Shown here: positions 23,097 to 34,099 of the stretch, in pieces
Position numbering within the stretch: the stretch's first letter is position 1
How the letters are laid out: the number at the start of each line of letters is the position of its first letter
Source of the DNA: Rhodocollybia butyracea
Lineage: Eukaryota; Basidiomycota; Agaricomycetes; Agaricales; Omphalotaceae
Assembly: GCA_015501585.1 (NCBI GenBank)
Contig: JADNRY010000016.1
Location: 1 to 64,000, forward strand
Direction: 5' to 3'
DNA: 64,000 nt
Notes under the pieces: generated by a model
Databases searched by the model: none
The model's input: only the letters and a program-made list of their open reading frames with translations
Told to the model about the DNA's origin: nothing
Position numbers and translations under genes: made by a program

Positions 23097-23100
23097 GCGG

Positions 23101-24017
23101 CCCAGAGCTTTGGATGGTGTCTCTGGCACAGGGGGGATGTGTTCCCATAACCCCTTCTGAACTGCTGCCACCTCAGCTTTCGTCTTCTCTAACAGCTTTT
23201 GACGTTCCGTTCCTTCCTTGATTTCCTGCTTCTTCACAGCTTTAATCGCATCGGTGAAGTCCTTCCAATTAGCCTGCTCATCGCTGACCTTGACTCACAA
23301 CGAAGGAGGAAGTACATCACGAACCAAGATTATTGAGGAACAACCATTCTCGATATTTGCAAGTTTAGCGTAGCGGTACAGTTTGTCAGCGTACTATTTC
23401 CACATATAATTATTGGTGTCTGGATGATGCTCTAGCAACTTTGCCTCATTGAGGCGCAATTCTGTGAGGATTTGTTTGTACTCCATGGGTGTCCTGGCCT
23501 GAACTTTAGGAGCAGGAAACTTGATCTGAAATGCAGCAACAAATGCATCCCAGTCATTTGCGGCGGCAGCGGCAGCTGTGTACCAATTGTCGGCAGGGCT
23601 CCCATGCGTTAAATACAACTGGAATTCTGAAACGAAATCCTTTTTGTCGACACCTGATGGTCGCATAGCCCTCAAGAAGGAGCGCTCAAAGTCAACTGCA
23701 TTTTGTTTTTCACCTATATCACCACCAAACTGGGCAACGTGAGATTCTACCATCCTTCTTTTTGTAGGCAAAACGGTCTGAGGAATGTTCGGCAGCAGCT
23801 GTCTCTGTTTTTGTAACCAGTGATCTAATCTAGTCTGTGTGCCGTCAGCCGTGGATGTACTCTGATCAGATATGATCGAAGAAGTTGACTTTATCGCAAT
23901 AAACCATCCAAATTTGTCTCGTTTTGGGGCCAGGGTGGAATGAAAAATTTTCACAACAGAAAAAAGTGTGCCGGCAGAGCAAAAAGCAAGCAAATAACAC
24001 AGCAAAAGCAAGGCCAA
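23101..24017 (-). pseudogene. Ty3 Gag capsid region
   Basis: The frame 23394-24017 contains 'VDFERSFLRAMRPSG', 'FVSEFQLYLTHGSPADNW' and 'WDAFVAAFQIKFP', the pattern of fungal Ty3 Gag capsid domains. A TAG stop follows 'NNYMWK' at 23394, but coding-like sequence continues in the same frame ('YADKLYRYAKLANIENG', 'ANWKDFTDAIKAVKKQEIKE') to the insertion, with one further stop. The true start codon is unclear; an internal Met (MVESHVAQFGG) is as likely as the first. Confidence 0.7.
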
Positions 24018-24044
24018 GTACGAATTGCGCTCTCGTCACCAAAA

Positions 24045-24200
24045 TGGAGTAGCAGTGCCGAGATCTCAGATACGATGCAGCAGATATGTCGTAGATCAAT
24101 TGGAAAACATGAATACAACATGTGAACTATCTAATGTCCCTGCCAAACACAACCAAACACTGGCCCTGAGCGTCTCCTCTTGCCGGGATCCCCTACTACA
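24045..24200 (-). repeat. LTR (element 5' LTR)
   Basis: 156 bp, partner of 13012-13170. On the minus strand it begins TGTAGTAGGGG and ends ACTCCA. The putative primer-binding site follows three bases inside. ACTG after its outer end completes the target duplication. Confidence 0.85.
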
Positions 24201-24457
24201 ACTGTCACTGACTTGTATTAATCTGACATCTCTGAACATAGGTATACACACTTGGATGGAGATATCTTTGCTACTACCTACACTGCTGCAAACAGACAGG
24301 ATTCAAAAATACTGGCTGTCAAATACAAGTCAAATAGCTGCTCGTCACTGGAGGGGAGTTGAGAAGGTTGAAACAAGCCGTAGTATATGGCGAATGAGTA
24401 CCAACTTAGGCATGATTTCAAACAACCATGCTTCGGGACTCTTCACCTACCTACTAC

Positions 24458-25949
24458 CTACACCGTCTCTTTGGGTGATACTCCATTATTTGATCTCTCC
24501 AGGGAAAATGATTCTGTCAACTGGACATCAACCTCTAACATATCATTTGCTGACAAGGAGTCCGTTGATGGCATGGAACCTTGGGGGAAGGCTTGTGGTG
24601 GAAAAGAAATGGGGGTGACTTGGAATGACTCCGATGAAGGTGTCCTCGAAGCGCTGACAATAATTGTGGAAAACTGGCTTGAAGTGAGAATCCTATTTCG
24701 AAACTATTAACTCAAAGAACTTCTTACTATCAAGGCCTAAATTAAAAGCCAAGGTATGGCAGATTAGCTTCTATGAACTTTGCATGTAACTCAACTTACA
24801 GTGACACAAGCATACTACAGTGTACTAGTCAGTACCTCACTGAGGCAATAGCTTAATTCAAGGATGAGACTAACCGGAGCAGAATACACCTCATACAGAA
24901 GCGACGAGATAGTCGAAGTCACAAAGACACCGAGCCACCATACAATGTTGATTGCAGCTATGAACGCCAATTTAACGAAAGACCAGAGACAAAATGTTCA
25001 GTGGGACACACCGGAATTAATCAAGATAGCACCAACTCGAGCGTACGCACTTGGTGACTGCAGATTGTGTACTCCTGCGGCCAACAGTCGGCGGTGGGAG
25101 CGCCACATATAGGCAATAATAAGACCTTTTGATTCTTCTAGTAAGTCATCATGTTTCAAAAGAGTAGGAAGATGCCATTACTTACTAGTACACATCACGT
25201 TCATGGCACCTGAAACGAAACCAAAGATGGCTAGAGCAAGAGTCAATTTTTGCCGATGATGATGAGTAGACCAGGGGTCCACGACGGTGTTTGAAGAAAC
25301 TTGGGGACATATACTCCATATTCCGACGCCTTCCAATGAAAACATTAATAGAGAGTAGAAAATAGTAAACAGATATAATACCGCATTCAACCACAAATAC
25401 CAATAGAGGAAGGGCGACGATGCAAAGACGAGAATTATAGAGGATATACGAACGATAGAGCTACATCGGATTGAGTATATACGCAACACGGTCAAAGAAC
25501 TACACACCAAAATTGCATTTGAAATCACTATAGCAAACACACAGCATCCAACATTGATGCTGCGTCTTGTGCTATACCCAGAGAAATCAATAGGGTCAGC
25601 GGGATTTTTGAAGATATGTGTGGCAAAAATGAGATCCGCCACCAGGGTCTGCACAAAGACTCCATAAGTTCTCATTATTTTTTAGTGTCCTAATGTATTA
25701 TCATTGCATACCACAGTCACAACCACAAAGAGCAGTAAACTTGCTGTTGAAAGATAAATGAACGTTTTGGGGGGCAGCTTTTTCCGGCGCAAAACTAGAA
25801 TCCGAACATGTCTGATGAAAGTTGTCACGTAAACGCCTAGACAATCAAGGGAAGGCTGTGAGAATCGCTAGGTGCACATTGAAGAAAAACTCACCGTAAA
25901 CCAGAACTTCCAGGAATATACCGATGAAAATGGTAGTGATAAGAAACAT
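24458..25949 (-). pseudogene. 7TM membrane protein copy 4, nearly intact with a late break
   Basis: Exons for TM1 (ATG 25949-25947), TM2, TM3, 'LYRSYILYNSRLCIVALPLL', 'ERDVMCT'-equivalent and 'SLIIAYMWRSHRRLLAAG' join with short GT..AG introns in phase. After 'ILINSGVSH' a 2-nt gain relative to copy 7 brings a stop near 25003, before the last helices. The tail exon downstream is nevertheless fully open and ends SPKETV at 24458-24460. It could be a recent lesion or a shorter product. Function of the family is unknown. Confidence 0.6.
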
Positions 25950-25954
25950 GGGGC

Positions 25955-26055
25955 TGCCAGAGGCTCCGCTTGTCTCTTAAGTATTGCGGCGTCTCTTATG
26001 TATTGCGGCGTCTCTTAAGTATTGAGGCATTGGTTCAATTTCTCTAACTGAGGTT
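25955..26055. promoter_or_regulatory. Upstream region of 7TM copy 4 with a short tandem repeat
   Basis: Three tandem copies of an 18-19 bp unit (tct(t)aagtattg(c/a)ggc) lie at about 25974-26026, just upstream of the proposed start. The other copies have a single 'cccttaagtattgcag' at this place. Whether it affects expression is not known. Confidence 0.4.
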
Positions 26056-26059
26056 TATG

Positions 26060-26600
26060 CATAGTTACCAGGCGGTTTGATTGATAGATAGATCTCCGCC
26101 ATTGGGCGGGGTCCCACGAGGGAACAGCCACACTGCAGCGAGCTCGACCCGCAAAGGGGAAGGTAGACCACAACATGGTGTGGGAGAAAAAGAGCAATAA
26201 GTACATGTTTGGGCATAAGCTAATGCACTCACTCCTCTGCATCACCACTATCCCCACCTTTTGAGTCGTTCTCCGTGAACCCCCGCCAACATACCATCAC
26301 CGAGTCATGAATAAACTTGGCCGTCAGCCTGACGACCCTCGTCCAGTGAAAAATGAGCTGCTACAGATAAAAGTATGCCTTTGAATCTGAGAATGTTCTA
26401 TCCGATGGCAAAGCCACATGGGGAGCGATTGCGTCGAGGAAGGAGGGCGGGGATTCTGGTGAAGCACTGCAGGAGCACATGCTGTAGCGTTTCATGGTGT
26501 GTGCCATATGACAGGTGTTGGTGTTGTCCAATGGGCGCCCAGACAGAGGTACCGCATGGTAGGTGAGAAGAATTGAGTCACCACACAGGAGCCTGGTGTG
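26060..26600 (-). mobile_element. LINE-like 3' fragment
   Basis: On the minus strand the sequence encodes '...GAHWTTPTPVIWHTP' followed by 'ETLQHVLLQC', the zinc-binding tail pattern of non-LTR retrotransposons, then 'FTRIPALLPRRNRSPCGF'. It interrupts the spacer shared by the array units, so it entered after that unit formed. Short frames only, no reverse transcriptase core. Confidence 0.45.
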
Positions 26601-26604
26601 CTTG

Positions 26605-27150
26605 ATTTCTGTACTGTGATACCTGGTTGATGATCCACGGTTACTGAATACATAGGTGTACTACCAGAAGTTCAAGAAGCATCAGCAGAACATATGTGTG
26701 AGCAGGAGCCGAAGAGGCTGTCGGGGAGTACACAGCTCTGACCATACCGGGACTCATAGTGCCAGGGGCCTGCTGTTCGAGAGAGAACCAGATAACGGCC
26801 CCTTCCAGCCGACTCACATTTCGCTGACATGGGAGCCCAAGAAAGTGAAGAAAGTCAAAGCAGACGGATAGCAGAGATGGCTGTGGCCAAGCTGTGGGGT
26901 CAGCTTTGGCTCTGATTGCTGATTGCTTGAGTTTTATTAAGTTTATTTTAAGCCAGCCAATTCAATCAAGGTAGACCGATACAGCCATCTCGGGGGCCTA
27001 CCAAAAAGAAATGATGTCTTTCGCAACTGGTTTTGGTGTGAACCGCATTGACTCTCCCTGGTAGGTTCATGAAGATGATTACTGCTCCACAAAAATGTTT
27101 CTCAGGTGGAAACGGCAAGAGGAATGGAACAGGGAAGAACAGAGTAAACG
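26605..27150. repeat. Spacer block shared between array units
   Basis: Second occurrence of the inter-unit spacer (gagc(t/a)ggagccgaagaggct ... gagttttattaagtttattt ... cgggggcctacc). No gene is seen; the short open frames are not conserved between copies. Confidence 0.5.
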
Positions 27151-27152
27151 AT

Positions 27153-28205
27153 AAACACTCTAGCTAAAAAACGCTGCTTTGACGTCCTGCGTACTCTCAA
27201 TGTCAACTCCCAAGCTACGAGATTAACTCTTGCCCTGACTTGTGCACAAACCGCGTCGGATGACTGTAATAAGCAATGTATGTATGCGAATAATAGTACA
27301 TCGAGCGGTGTAGGATGCCTGTTGAAGTCTCATCAGTGAGATGAAACGAATAAACAAGAAACTCGGTACATACCCTGATCCCAAGAACCACTTTGGTGAG
27401 CCCAGGTTTCAGATAATGCCTTGATAGCATCGGCATAGTCGCTTAAGATTGTTTTTTTCATTGTGGGAGATATTCTGGCAATAGGATAGTTTGAGGTGGT
27501 TCGGAAGGGACTGAGGAAGCTTATAGAGAAAGAATCCGGATGTCGGAGGTAGAGCTAGTAGAGATTTGGCTGCGGAAGGCAGAGTTGAGCGGACAAGGAC
27601 TGGAGGAAGGAACGAGGAGGCTGGGATCGAATCTTTGGGAAAGTTAGCGTTGGAAGCAAATGCGAAATATGCGTACCAGTGCAGCATGGACATGTCCTTC
27701 CAAAAGAGCCACCTAAGCTCTGCTCTCGTCTTTTGGCGTTTCATCTTTGAGTCCCTTCCATAGATCATCCAACAGACTATGCGCGAACTTTACATCGACC
27801 CACTCGACGATTTGCGGTGCAGAAAGCATGCGATATGGGCCCTTGTGGTTCGCTGTCCAAGAATACGTCGTAAGGAATGTGCAGGTTGGGTAGTCTGCTG
27901 CCTATGGCACCCTGGGTGTCGACATCGGAATGCACGTGGATACCGTCGAGTGCAAGATACGCCTGCGGTTTGAGACATTCCACGTCAGAGCTGAGACTGG
28001 GCTCTGAATTTGCTAGAGTAGCGTGACATGGTGTATTCCACCGACAGTGCAGGGTCTCGATCGACTCAACGCTGAGGCCTTGAGGAGAGAAGTTGCGGAT
28101 GTACCCAGATTGTCGGCTCTTCTACGCTTTTTGCATTGGGATGCAGAGCCTAGGCGGGTAGGCAAGCGGGTAGGTATACAGCGGGAACGTACATGAGAAC
28201 AGAGG
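27153..28205 (-). pseudogene. Metaxin copy M1, degenerate
   Basis: Homologous to M5: 'MECLKPQAYLALDG', 'VDTQGAIGSRLPNLHIP' and the GST-like 3' parts are recognisable. About 75 bp are inserted between the 'EEPTIWVHP' and 'ECLK' blocks, frames change after the IP motif, a single-base loss disturbs the C-terminus, and the initiator ATG is replaced at the junction with a tRNA-like repeat. Metaxins are outer mitochondrial membrane SAM-complex subunits. Confidence 0.65.
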
Positions 28206-28420
28206 CGTAGGCGCTTATTTTGGTTGGACTGCGCCACTACGTTTACCCGATAGTCTCGGGTTCGATCCCCAGGTTGGCCATTGCCGAAATCAATGCCAAT
28301 TGTTGTTTTTTTTCTTTTTACCCCAGATGTTGCTCAACACTTTTCGATGGGTTGAATGAGCATGTTTCAAATTTTGTTAAAAGTCATCCAGGAATAAGTA
28401 CTACAGCTTGAGCACTAGCC
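28205..28420 (+). repeat. tRNA-derived SINE-like repeat, copy S1
   Basis: Has a tRNA T-arm/Pol III B-box core GGGTTCGATCCCC followed by 'aggttggcca', then a body 'gccgaaatcaatgccaattg', a T-rich stretch and 'ttttcgatgggttgaatgag'. The 5' half of the tRNA does not fold into a full cloverleaf. It recurs as S2-S4, each time at the 5' edge of a metaxin copy. Confidence 0.5.
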
Positions 28421-28827
28421 AATCGCCAGTGATCTTTGACAGCTTGCAACTTTCGCAGTAGATATTGAGGCCGGGGAGTACAAGTTTTTTATTTGTGTCA
28501 TCCATTATTTTACTGATTTGGTCTCAGAGTCTTACTAGACTTGTAAGCTTAATGTAGTACGAATTGAGCAGGAAACGAAACGTTACATAACACTACACTG
28601 GCAGTAATACTTACAGATGCGAATAGACAAGATTCAGAGAAGACAGAAAAATACAAATAGCTGCTCGTGAAATACTGATATCGCCGCAGACTAAAGCAGG
28701 CCACAATAATGAACCAGCATTCGGAATGGTCTCAAACAAGTGTGGCTTCGGGACTCTTCATGTCTCTAACTCTATCATCTATAAGCGCTTGTTAACTTCG
28801 CAGAGCAGAATGAGCTCAGCCTACATA

Positions 28828-30304
28828 CTAGTAAACTGTCTCTTTGAGTGACACCCCATTATTTGATCTCTCCAGGGAAGATGATGAGTCCGCTGGCTGA
28901 ACACAGGCCTCCAACATATTGTTTGTTGAAAAGTCAATTGATAGTATAGAACGATCTTGGGGAAAGGCTTCGGGTGGAAAAGAAAGAGGGGTGAATGACT
29001 CCACTTGGAAGGCGCCCTTGAAGCACTGACAATGATTGCGGAAAACTGAGGTGAAGAGTGAGAATCTTCGAGACCAATTCGAAACTGTTAACTCAAGGAA
29101 CTTCAACTTACTATCAAGCCCTGAAAGCCAAGGCATAGCAGATTAGCTTTTATGAACTTCAGTGGTATACAACTCAGCCTACAGTGACACAAGCATACTA
29201 GGATGATAGTCAGTCACTGGGGCAATGGCTTGGTGCAATGTTGAGACCTACTGAAGGATCAAGCACCTGGTACACGACTGATGAGACATTCGAAGTCACA
29301 AAGACAGTGAGCCACCAAACAATATTGATTATAGCTGTGAATGCCAATTTAAACCAAGAGACCAAGTCAAAAGTTTCTGGGACACACCGGAATTAATAAT
29401 AATAGCTCCAACCCGAAGATATGCGCTCGGTGATTGCAGATCGGGTACTCCTGTGGCCAAAAGTCGACGGTGGGAGCGCCACATACAAGCAACAATAAGA
29501 CCTTTTGACCTTTCTAGTAAGTCATCATGTTTCTCAAAGGAGTAGGAAGATGCCATTACTAGTACACATCACATTCAGGCCAGTTGAAATGAAGCCAAAG
29601 ATGTTTTGAGAAAGAGTCAATTTTCGTAGATGATCACCGATCCAGGGGTCGATGTTATTTTGCTGAGAGAGTGAGATTATGCTCCATGTTCCGATACCTT
29701 CCAACTTTAATACTAGAGAGTCAAGCGTGATAACAAACAGACACACCGCATTCAACCATGAACACCAATAAAGGGAGGGCGACAATGCGAAGACGAGAGT
29801 TGTAGAGGATATACAAACGATAAAGCTACGCGGGATTGAGTATGTATACAACGCAATTAAGGAATTAGTACTCAGCGCACCAAAACTGTGTCTGAAACCG
29901 CTATAGCGAACGTACTACATACAGACTTGATGTCGCGCCTTTTTGCATACCCAAAGAAGTCATTAGGCCCAGTGGGGTTTGCAAGGATATTTTGTGTGGC
30001 AAAAATGATATCCGCCACCATGGTCTGCACAAAGACTCCATCAATTACAATTTTTTTGAATTAATTGTCCTACGTACTATAGTTGCAATCACAAAGAGCA
30101 GTAAACTTGCTGTTGAAAGATAGATGAATGCTTTAGGGGGCAGTTTTTTCTGGCGTCGTACTAGAATTTGGACATGTCTGATGAACGTTGCCACGTAAAC
30201 ACCTAGAAGATGTGAGAGTAGGTGCACATACATCGAGGAAAAAACCCACCGTAAAGCATAACCTCCAGGAACGTACCGATGACAATGGCGGTAATAAGAA
30301 ACAT
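28828..30304 (-). pseudogene. 7TM membrane protein copy 5, nearly intact with a late frameshift
   Basis: ATG 30304-30302. Exons TM1 (...GTFLEVMLYG), 'VYVATFIRHVQILVRRQKK'/TM2, TM3, 'LYRLYILYNSRLRIVALPLL', and 'NVMCT'-'SLIVACMWRSHRRLLATG' join in phase. After 'GVSQKLLT' one base is missing compared with copy 7 and the frame ends at 29338 ('...LTWSLGLNWHSQL'). The same lesion is present in copy 6. The tail exon is open but ends KETVY at 28828-28830. Confidence 0.6.
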
Positions 30305-31270
30305 GGGAGTTGCCACTGGAGGCTCCGCTTCAAGTCCCTTAAGTATTGCAGATTTTAGGTTATGCACAATTAGGCAACTCTGAGGCGATTGTACTGTGAT
30401 ACGTGATTAATGATCCACGGTCACCGCATATGTAGGTAGACTAAAAAGTTCAAGAGGCATCAGCAAAACATGTGTAAGCTGCAGCCGAACTTGAGGTTAT
30501 GCCTTCGACAACTCTAAATGAAGCCCACTTGCCGAGACTGAGTCTGCCTACCGGAGACAAGGAGACAACCAGGCAACGAAGGCTTCCACTGGCCGACTAC
30601 CATTTCGCTGATGTCGGAACTCGAGAAAGTGACTGAGAAGGTCACTCTACCTACTCGGACAAAGCTTGAATCCGAAGTTAAAAATAACGTCAGCTACCTA
30701 TTTACTATGCGGAACGATGAAGTAGGCCTTCCGGACGGATGGCATACGCTGTGACTAAACCGCAGCTAACTCAATCTGACGAGAAGCGGATGCCCCTTCT
30801 TGCTATCATCAATCAAGACAAGTCTTGCACCAGTTATACTACCCACCTCTGCTCGTGCCAGTGTAGCACATCGTTGTTCAACAACAAGAAAGAGAGAGAA
30901 AGAGAGAGAAAGAGAGAGAAAGAGAGAGAAAGAGAGAGAAAGAGAGAGAAAGAGAGAGAGGGAGAAGACGGGAATGGACCTCCCAGAAATACAGTAGAAT
31001 TCAAACTCGACTTACTATTCCTCACTGGACGACCCGGTTAGTTGTATTTTGTATTCCTGGCGCAGACGTAGGCGTACGTACTGCTTCCGAATCCAAAGGA
31101 TGCCGGTTTTTGACGTACTGTATGGGCGTACAGATGAGGAAATGAACGGCCGTTGTAGATAACCATTCAGAAAAAGCCCTTTTGCAAGGACTGAATGTTG
31201 AACGTGTAGGTCTACAAAAACATTTCTCAGGCGGAGATGAAGGAAGAATAGAATATATGTGTGTTTAGAA
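30305..31270. repeat. Spacer between 7TM copy 5 and metaxin M2
   Basis: Shared spacer block (30390-30740), then a microsatellite, then a stretch also found near 35750-36110, 42060-42250 and 57120-57420 ('acctcc', 'attcctggcgcagacgtagg'-like). No credible gene; the open frames over the microsatellite are low-complexity artefacts. Confidence 0.5.
30888..30962. repeat. (GAAAGAGAGA)n microsatellite
   Basis: Seven to eight copies of a ten-base purine unit in direct repeat. Only the 'caagagagagggaatgg' remnant is seen at the equivalent place at 57160, so the tract expanded here. Confidence 0.9.
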
Positions 31271-31274
31271 CACT

Positions 31275-32030
31275 CTAGCTAACAAACGCTGCCTTGACTG
31301 TCCTGCGTACTCTCAACTCCCAAGCTACAAGATTAACCCTTTCCGTGACTTGCGCGCGAACCACGTCGGATGACCCCAATAAACAATGCAGGTATGCAAA
31401 TAACAGTGCGTCGAGAGGAGTAGGATGTCTGTTGAAGTCTCGTCAGCGAGATGAAACAAATAATGGAACGAATAAACAAGAAAGTCGGTAGCATCTGCAT
31501 ATTCGTTGAAGATTGCTTTTTTCATTAAGGGGGAGACTCTGGCATTGGGGTTGTTTGAGGCGGCTCCAAAGAGACCGAGGAAGGTTATCGAGTATGAAAG
31601 AAAGAATTCAGATGTCGGAGGTGGAACTAGTAGAGATTGGGCTGTTGAAGGCGGAGTTGGCGGAGCAAACAGGGATTGGAAGAAGGAACGAGAAGGCCGG
31701 GCTAGGAATTAGCTTTGGAAGCAAGTACCAAGTATTATGTGTACCAGCGCAGCATAAACATGTCCTTCCAAAAAGAGCCACCCAGGCTCTGCTCTCGTCT
31801 TTTGCCGCTTCATCTTTGTATCCTTCCAATAGATCGTCTAGCGCACTATGCGCGAGCCGTACATCGATCCACTCGACGATCTGCGGCGCAGAAAACAGGG
31901 ATACAGGACCCTTGTTGTTGGCTGTCCAAATACGTCGCCGACGCGTCGTGAGGAACGTGCAAGGTGGTAGTCTGCCGTCTATGGCGCCCTGTGCGTCACG
32001 GACGTCGGGGGCAAGATCATTCCACAATTG
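31275..32030 (-). pseudogene. Metaxin copy M2, 5'-truncated
   Basis: Begins abruptly at a tRNA-like repeat near 32030, so the N-terminal domain up to the 'ECLKWQ' block is missing. 'DAQGAIDGRLP', 'SLFSAPQIVEWIDVRLAHSA' and 'GYKDEAAKDESRAWVALF' follow, then frames shift. The 3' exon with the conserved C-terminus is present. Not expected to be functional. Confidence 0.65.
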
Positions 32031-32260
32031 CAAGAGAATAAGTTGGGCGCTTATTCTGGATCTACACTGAGGTCGTGGGTTCGATCCCCAGCCTGGCCAT
32101 GGCCGAAATCAATGCTCATTGTTGAACAATTGTTTTTTTGTCTTTTTACCCCAGAGTCCAGACCTTCCTCGCCGTTTTTCGATGGGTCGAATGGGCAGCC
32201 TATGTTTCAAATTCAGTTGAAAGTCATCCAGGAATACTACGGTTTGATCACTAGCCACCC
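32030..32260 (+). repeat. tRNA-derived SINE-like repeat, copy S2
   Basis: 'gaggtcgtgggttcgatccc' followed by 'cagcctggcca' is the most tRNA-like head of the four copies (variable loop, T-arm, acceptor 3' strand). The body and T-rich segment match S1. It replaces the N-terminal part of M2. Confidence 0.5.
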
Positions 32261-32631
32261 CCTGTCAGGGTTCTTTGACGTAGTTTGCAGCTTCCACAGT
32301 AGATATTGAGGAGTCCATTATTTTTGCTAATTTTGTCTCAGAATCTTAGTAGATTTGTAGGCTTAAGATTCTAAAAATTGAGCAGGAAGTGAAACGTTAC
32401 GCTAATACTTACAGACACGAATATACAGAATTGACAGCAGACAGAAAAATACAAATAGCTGCTTGTGAAATACTGGCATCGCCTCAGGCTGAACCATGCT
32501 GCAATAATGAGGCAGTACTGTGAATGGTCTCAAATAATCGTGGTTTCGGGACTCTTCGTAGTATCTCTAACTCTATCATCTATTAGCGCTTGTTAACTTC
32601 GCAGAGCAGAATGAGCTCGAAGCCTCACCTA

Positions 32632-34092
32632 CTACACTGTCTCTTTGGATGACACTCCATTATTGAATCTGTCCAGGGGAGATGACTCCGCTGGCCGAAC
32701 ATCAGCCTCTAACATATCATTTGCTGAAAAGTCCGTCGATGGCACGGAATCTTGGGGAAAGGCTTCGGGTGGAAAAGAAACAGGGGCAAATGACTCCCAT
32801 TTGGAAGGCGGCCTCGAAGCACTGACAATGATTGCGGAGAACTGACTTGAAGAGTAAGAATCTTATTTCGAAATTGATAACTCAAGGAACTTCTTACTAT
32901 CAAGGCCTAAAAGCCAAGGTGTGGCAGATTAGCTTCTATGAACTTGACATATAACTCAACATACAGTGACACAAACATACTAGGACAGTGGTAGTCAGTT
33001 ACTAAGGCAATAGCTTGGTCCAATGTTGAGACCTACCGAAGCACCAAGCATCTGGTACACAACCGATGAGACATCCGCAGTCACAAAGATACTGAGCCAC
33101 CAAACAATATTGATTAAAGCTAAGAATGCTGATTTAAACCGAGAGACCAAGTCAAAAGTTTCTGGGACACACCGGAATTAATAATGATAGCACCAACCCG
33201 AACATACGCGCTCGGTGCGGGTACTCCTGTGGCCAACAGTCGGCGGTGTGAGCGCCACATACAAGCAACAATAAGACCTTTTGACATTTCTAGTAAGTCA
33301 TGATATTCCTCAAAGGAGCGAGAAGATGCAATTACTGGTACACATCACATTCAGGCCAATTGAAAGGAAGGCAAAGATGTTTTGAGCAAGAGTCAATTTT
33401 GGTGGATGATCACTCCAGGGCTCGACGCTATTTTCCTGAAAGAGGGCAATTAAGATCCATACTCCAATACCTTCCAATAAAATTCAATACCAGAGAGTAA
33501 AACATGATAGCAAACAGGCACACCGCATTGGACCATGAACATCAATAAAGGGAGGGCGACAATGCGAAGACGAGAGTTGTAGAGGACATGCAAACGATAA
33601 AGCTATGTGGGATTGAGTATGCATGCAACATAGCCAGGGAACTAATACTCAGCGCACCAAAACTGTGTCTGAAACCGCTATAGCGAATGTACTACATACA
33701 GTCTTGATGTCGCGCCTTTTTACATCCCCAGAGAAGTCATTCGGCCCAGTGGGATCTTTAAGGATATTTTGTGTGGCGAAAATGAGATCCGCCACCACAG
33801 TCTAGTACACAAAGATCAGTTGTCATTTTCTGAAATGTCTTAGTCGCATACCACAGTCACAAGCACAAAGAGCAGTAAACTTGCTGTTGAAAGATAGATG
33901 AACAACTTAGGGGGCAGCTTTTTCCGACGTAATGCTAGAACTCGGACATGTCTGATGAAAGTTGCCAAGTAAACACCTAGACAATCATGGGGAGGATGTA
34001 AGAGTCGTTAGGTGCACATCATTGAGGAAAAACTAACCGTAAAGCAGAGTTTCCAGGAATGTCCCGATGACGATGGCGTTGATAAGAAACAT
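32632..34092 (-). pseudogene. 7TM membrane protein copy 6, nearly intact with a late frameshift
   Basis: ATG 34092-34090, TM1 '...GTFLETLLYG', 'VYLATFIRHVRVLALRRKK', the following exons in phase through 'SLIVACMWRSHRRLLATG'. The same one-base loss after 'GVSQKLLT' as in copy 5 ends the frame shortly after. The tail exon is open and ends SSKETV at 32632-32634. The shared lesion indicates common ancestry or conversion between copies 5 and 6. Confidence 0.6.
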
Positions 34093-34099
34093 GGGGTTG

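Larger units (their letters stand above)
13012..24200 (-). mobile_element. Ty3-type LTR retrotransposon, minus orientation, with nested insertions
   Basis: Two near-identical LTRs (13012-13170 and 24045-24200) bracket Gag, zinc knuckle, protease, reverse transcriptase, RNase H and integrase read on the minus strand in that order from right to left. The LTR ends are TG..CA on the minus strand. Four-base direct repeats ACTG flank the element (13008-13011, 24201-24204). On the minus strand, beyond the right LTR, 'TGGTGACGAGAGCGC' sits three bases inside and could be a primer-binding site. A G-run ('gatggggg') just inside the other LTR can serve as polypurine tract. Order RT-RNaseH-integrase places it with Ty3/gypsy. 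In-frame stops in gag and pol and two insertions make it inactive. Confidence 0.85.

Noticed and set aside
30739..31041. Glu/Arg-rich protein over the purine microsatellite
   Set aside because: The frame is produced by the (GAAAGAGAGA)n tract and is absent from the homologous spacers.
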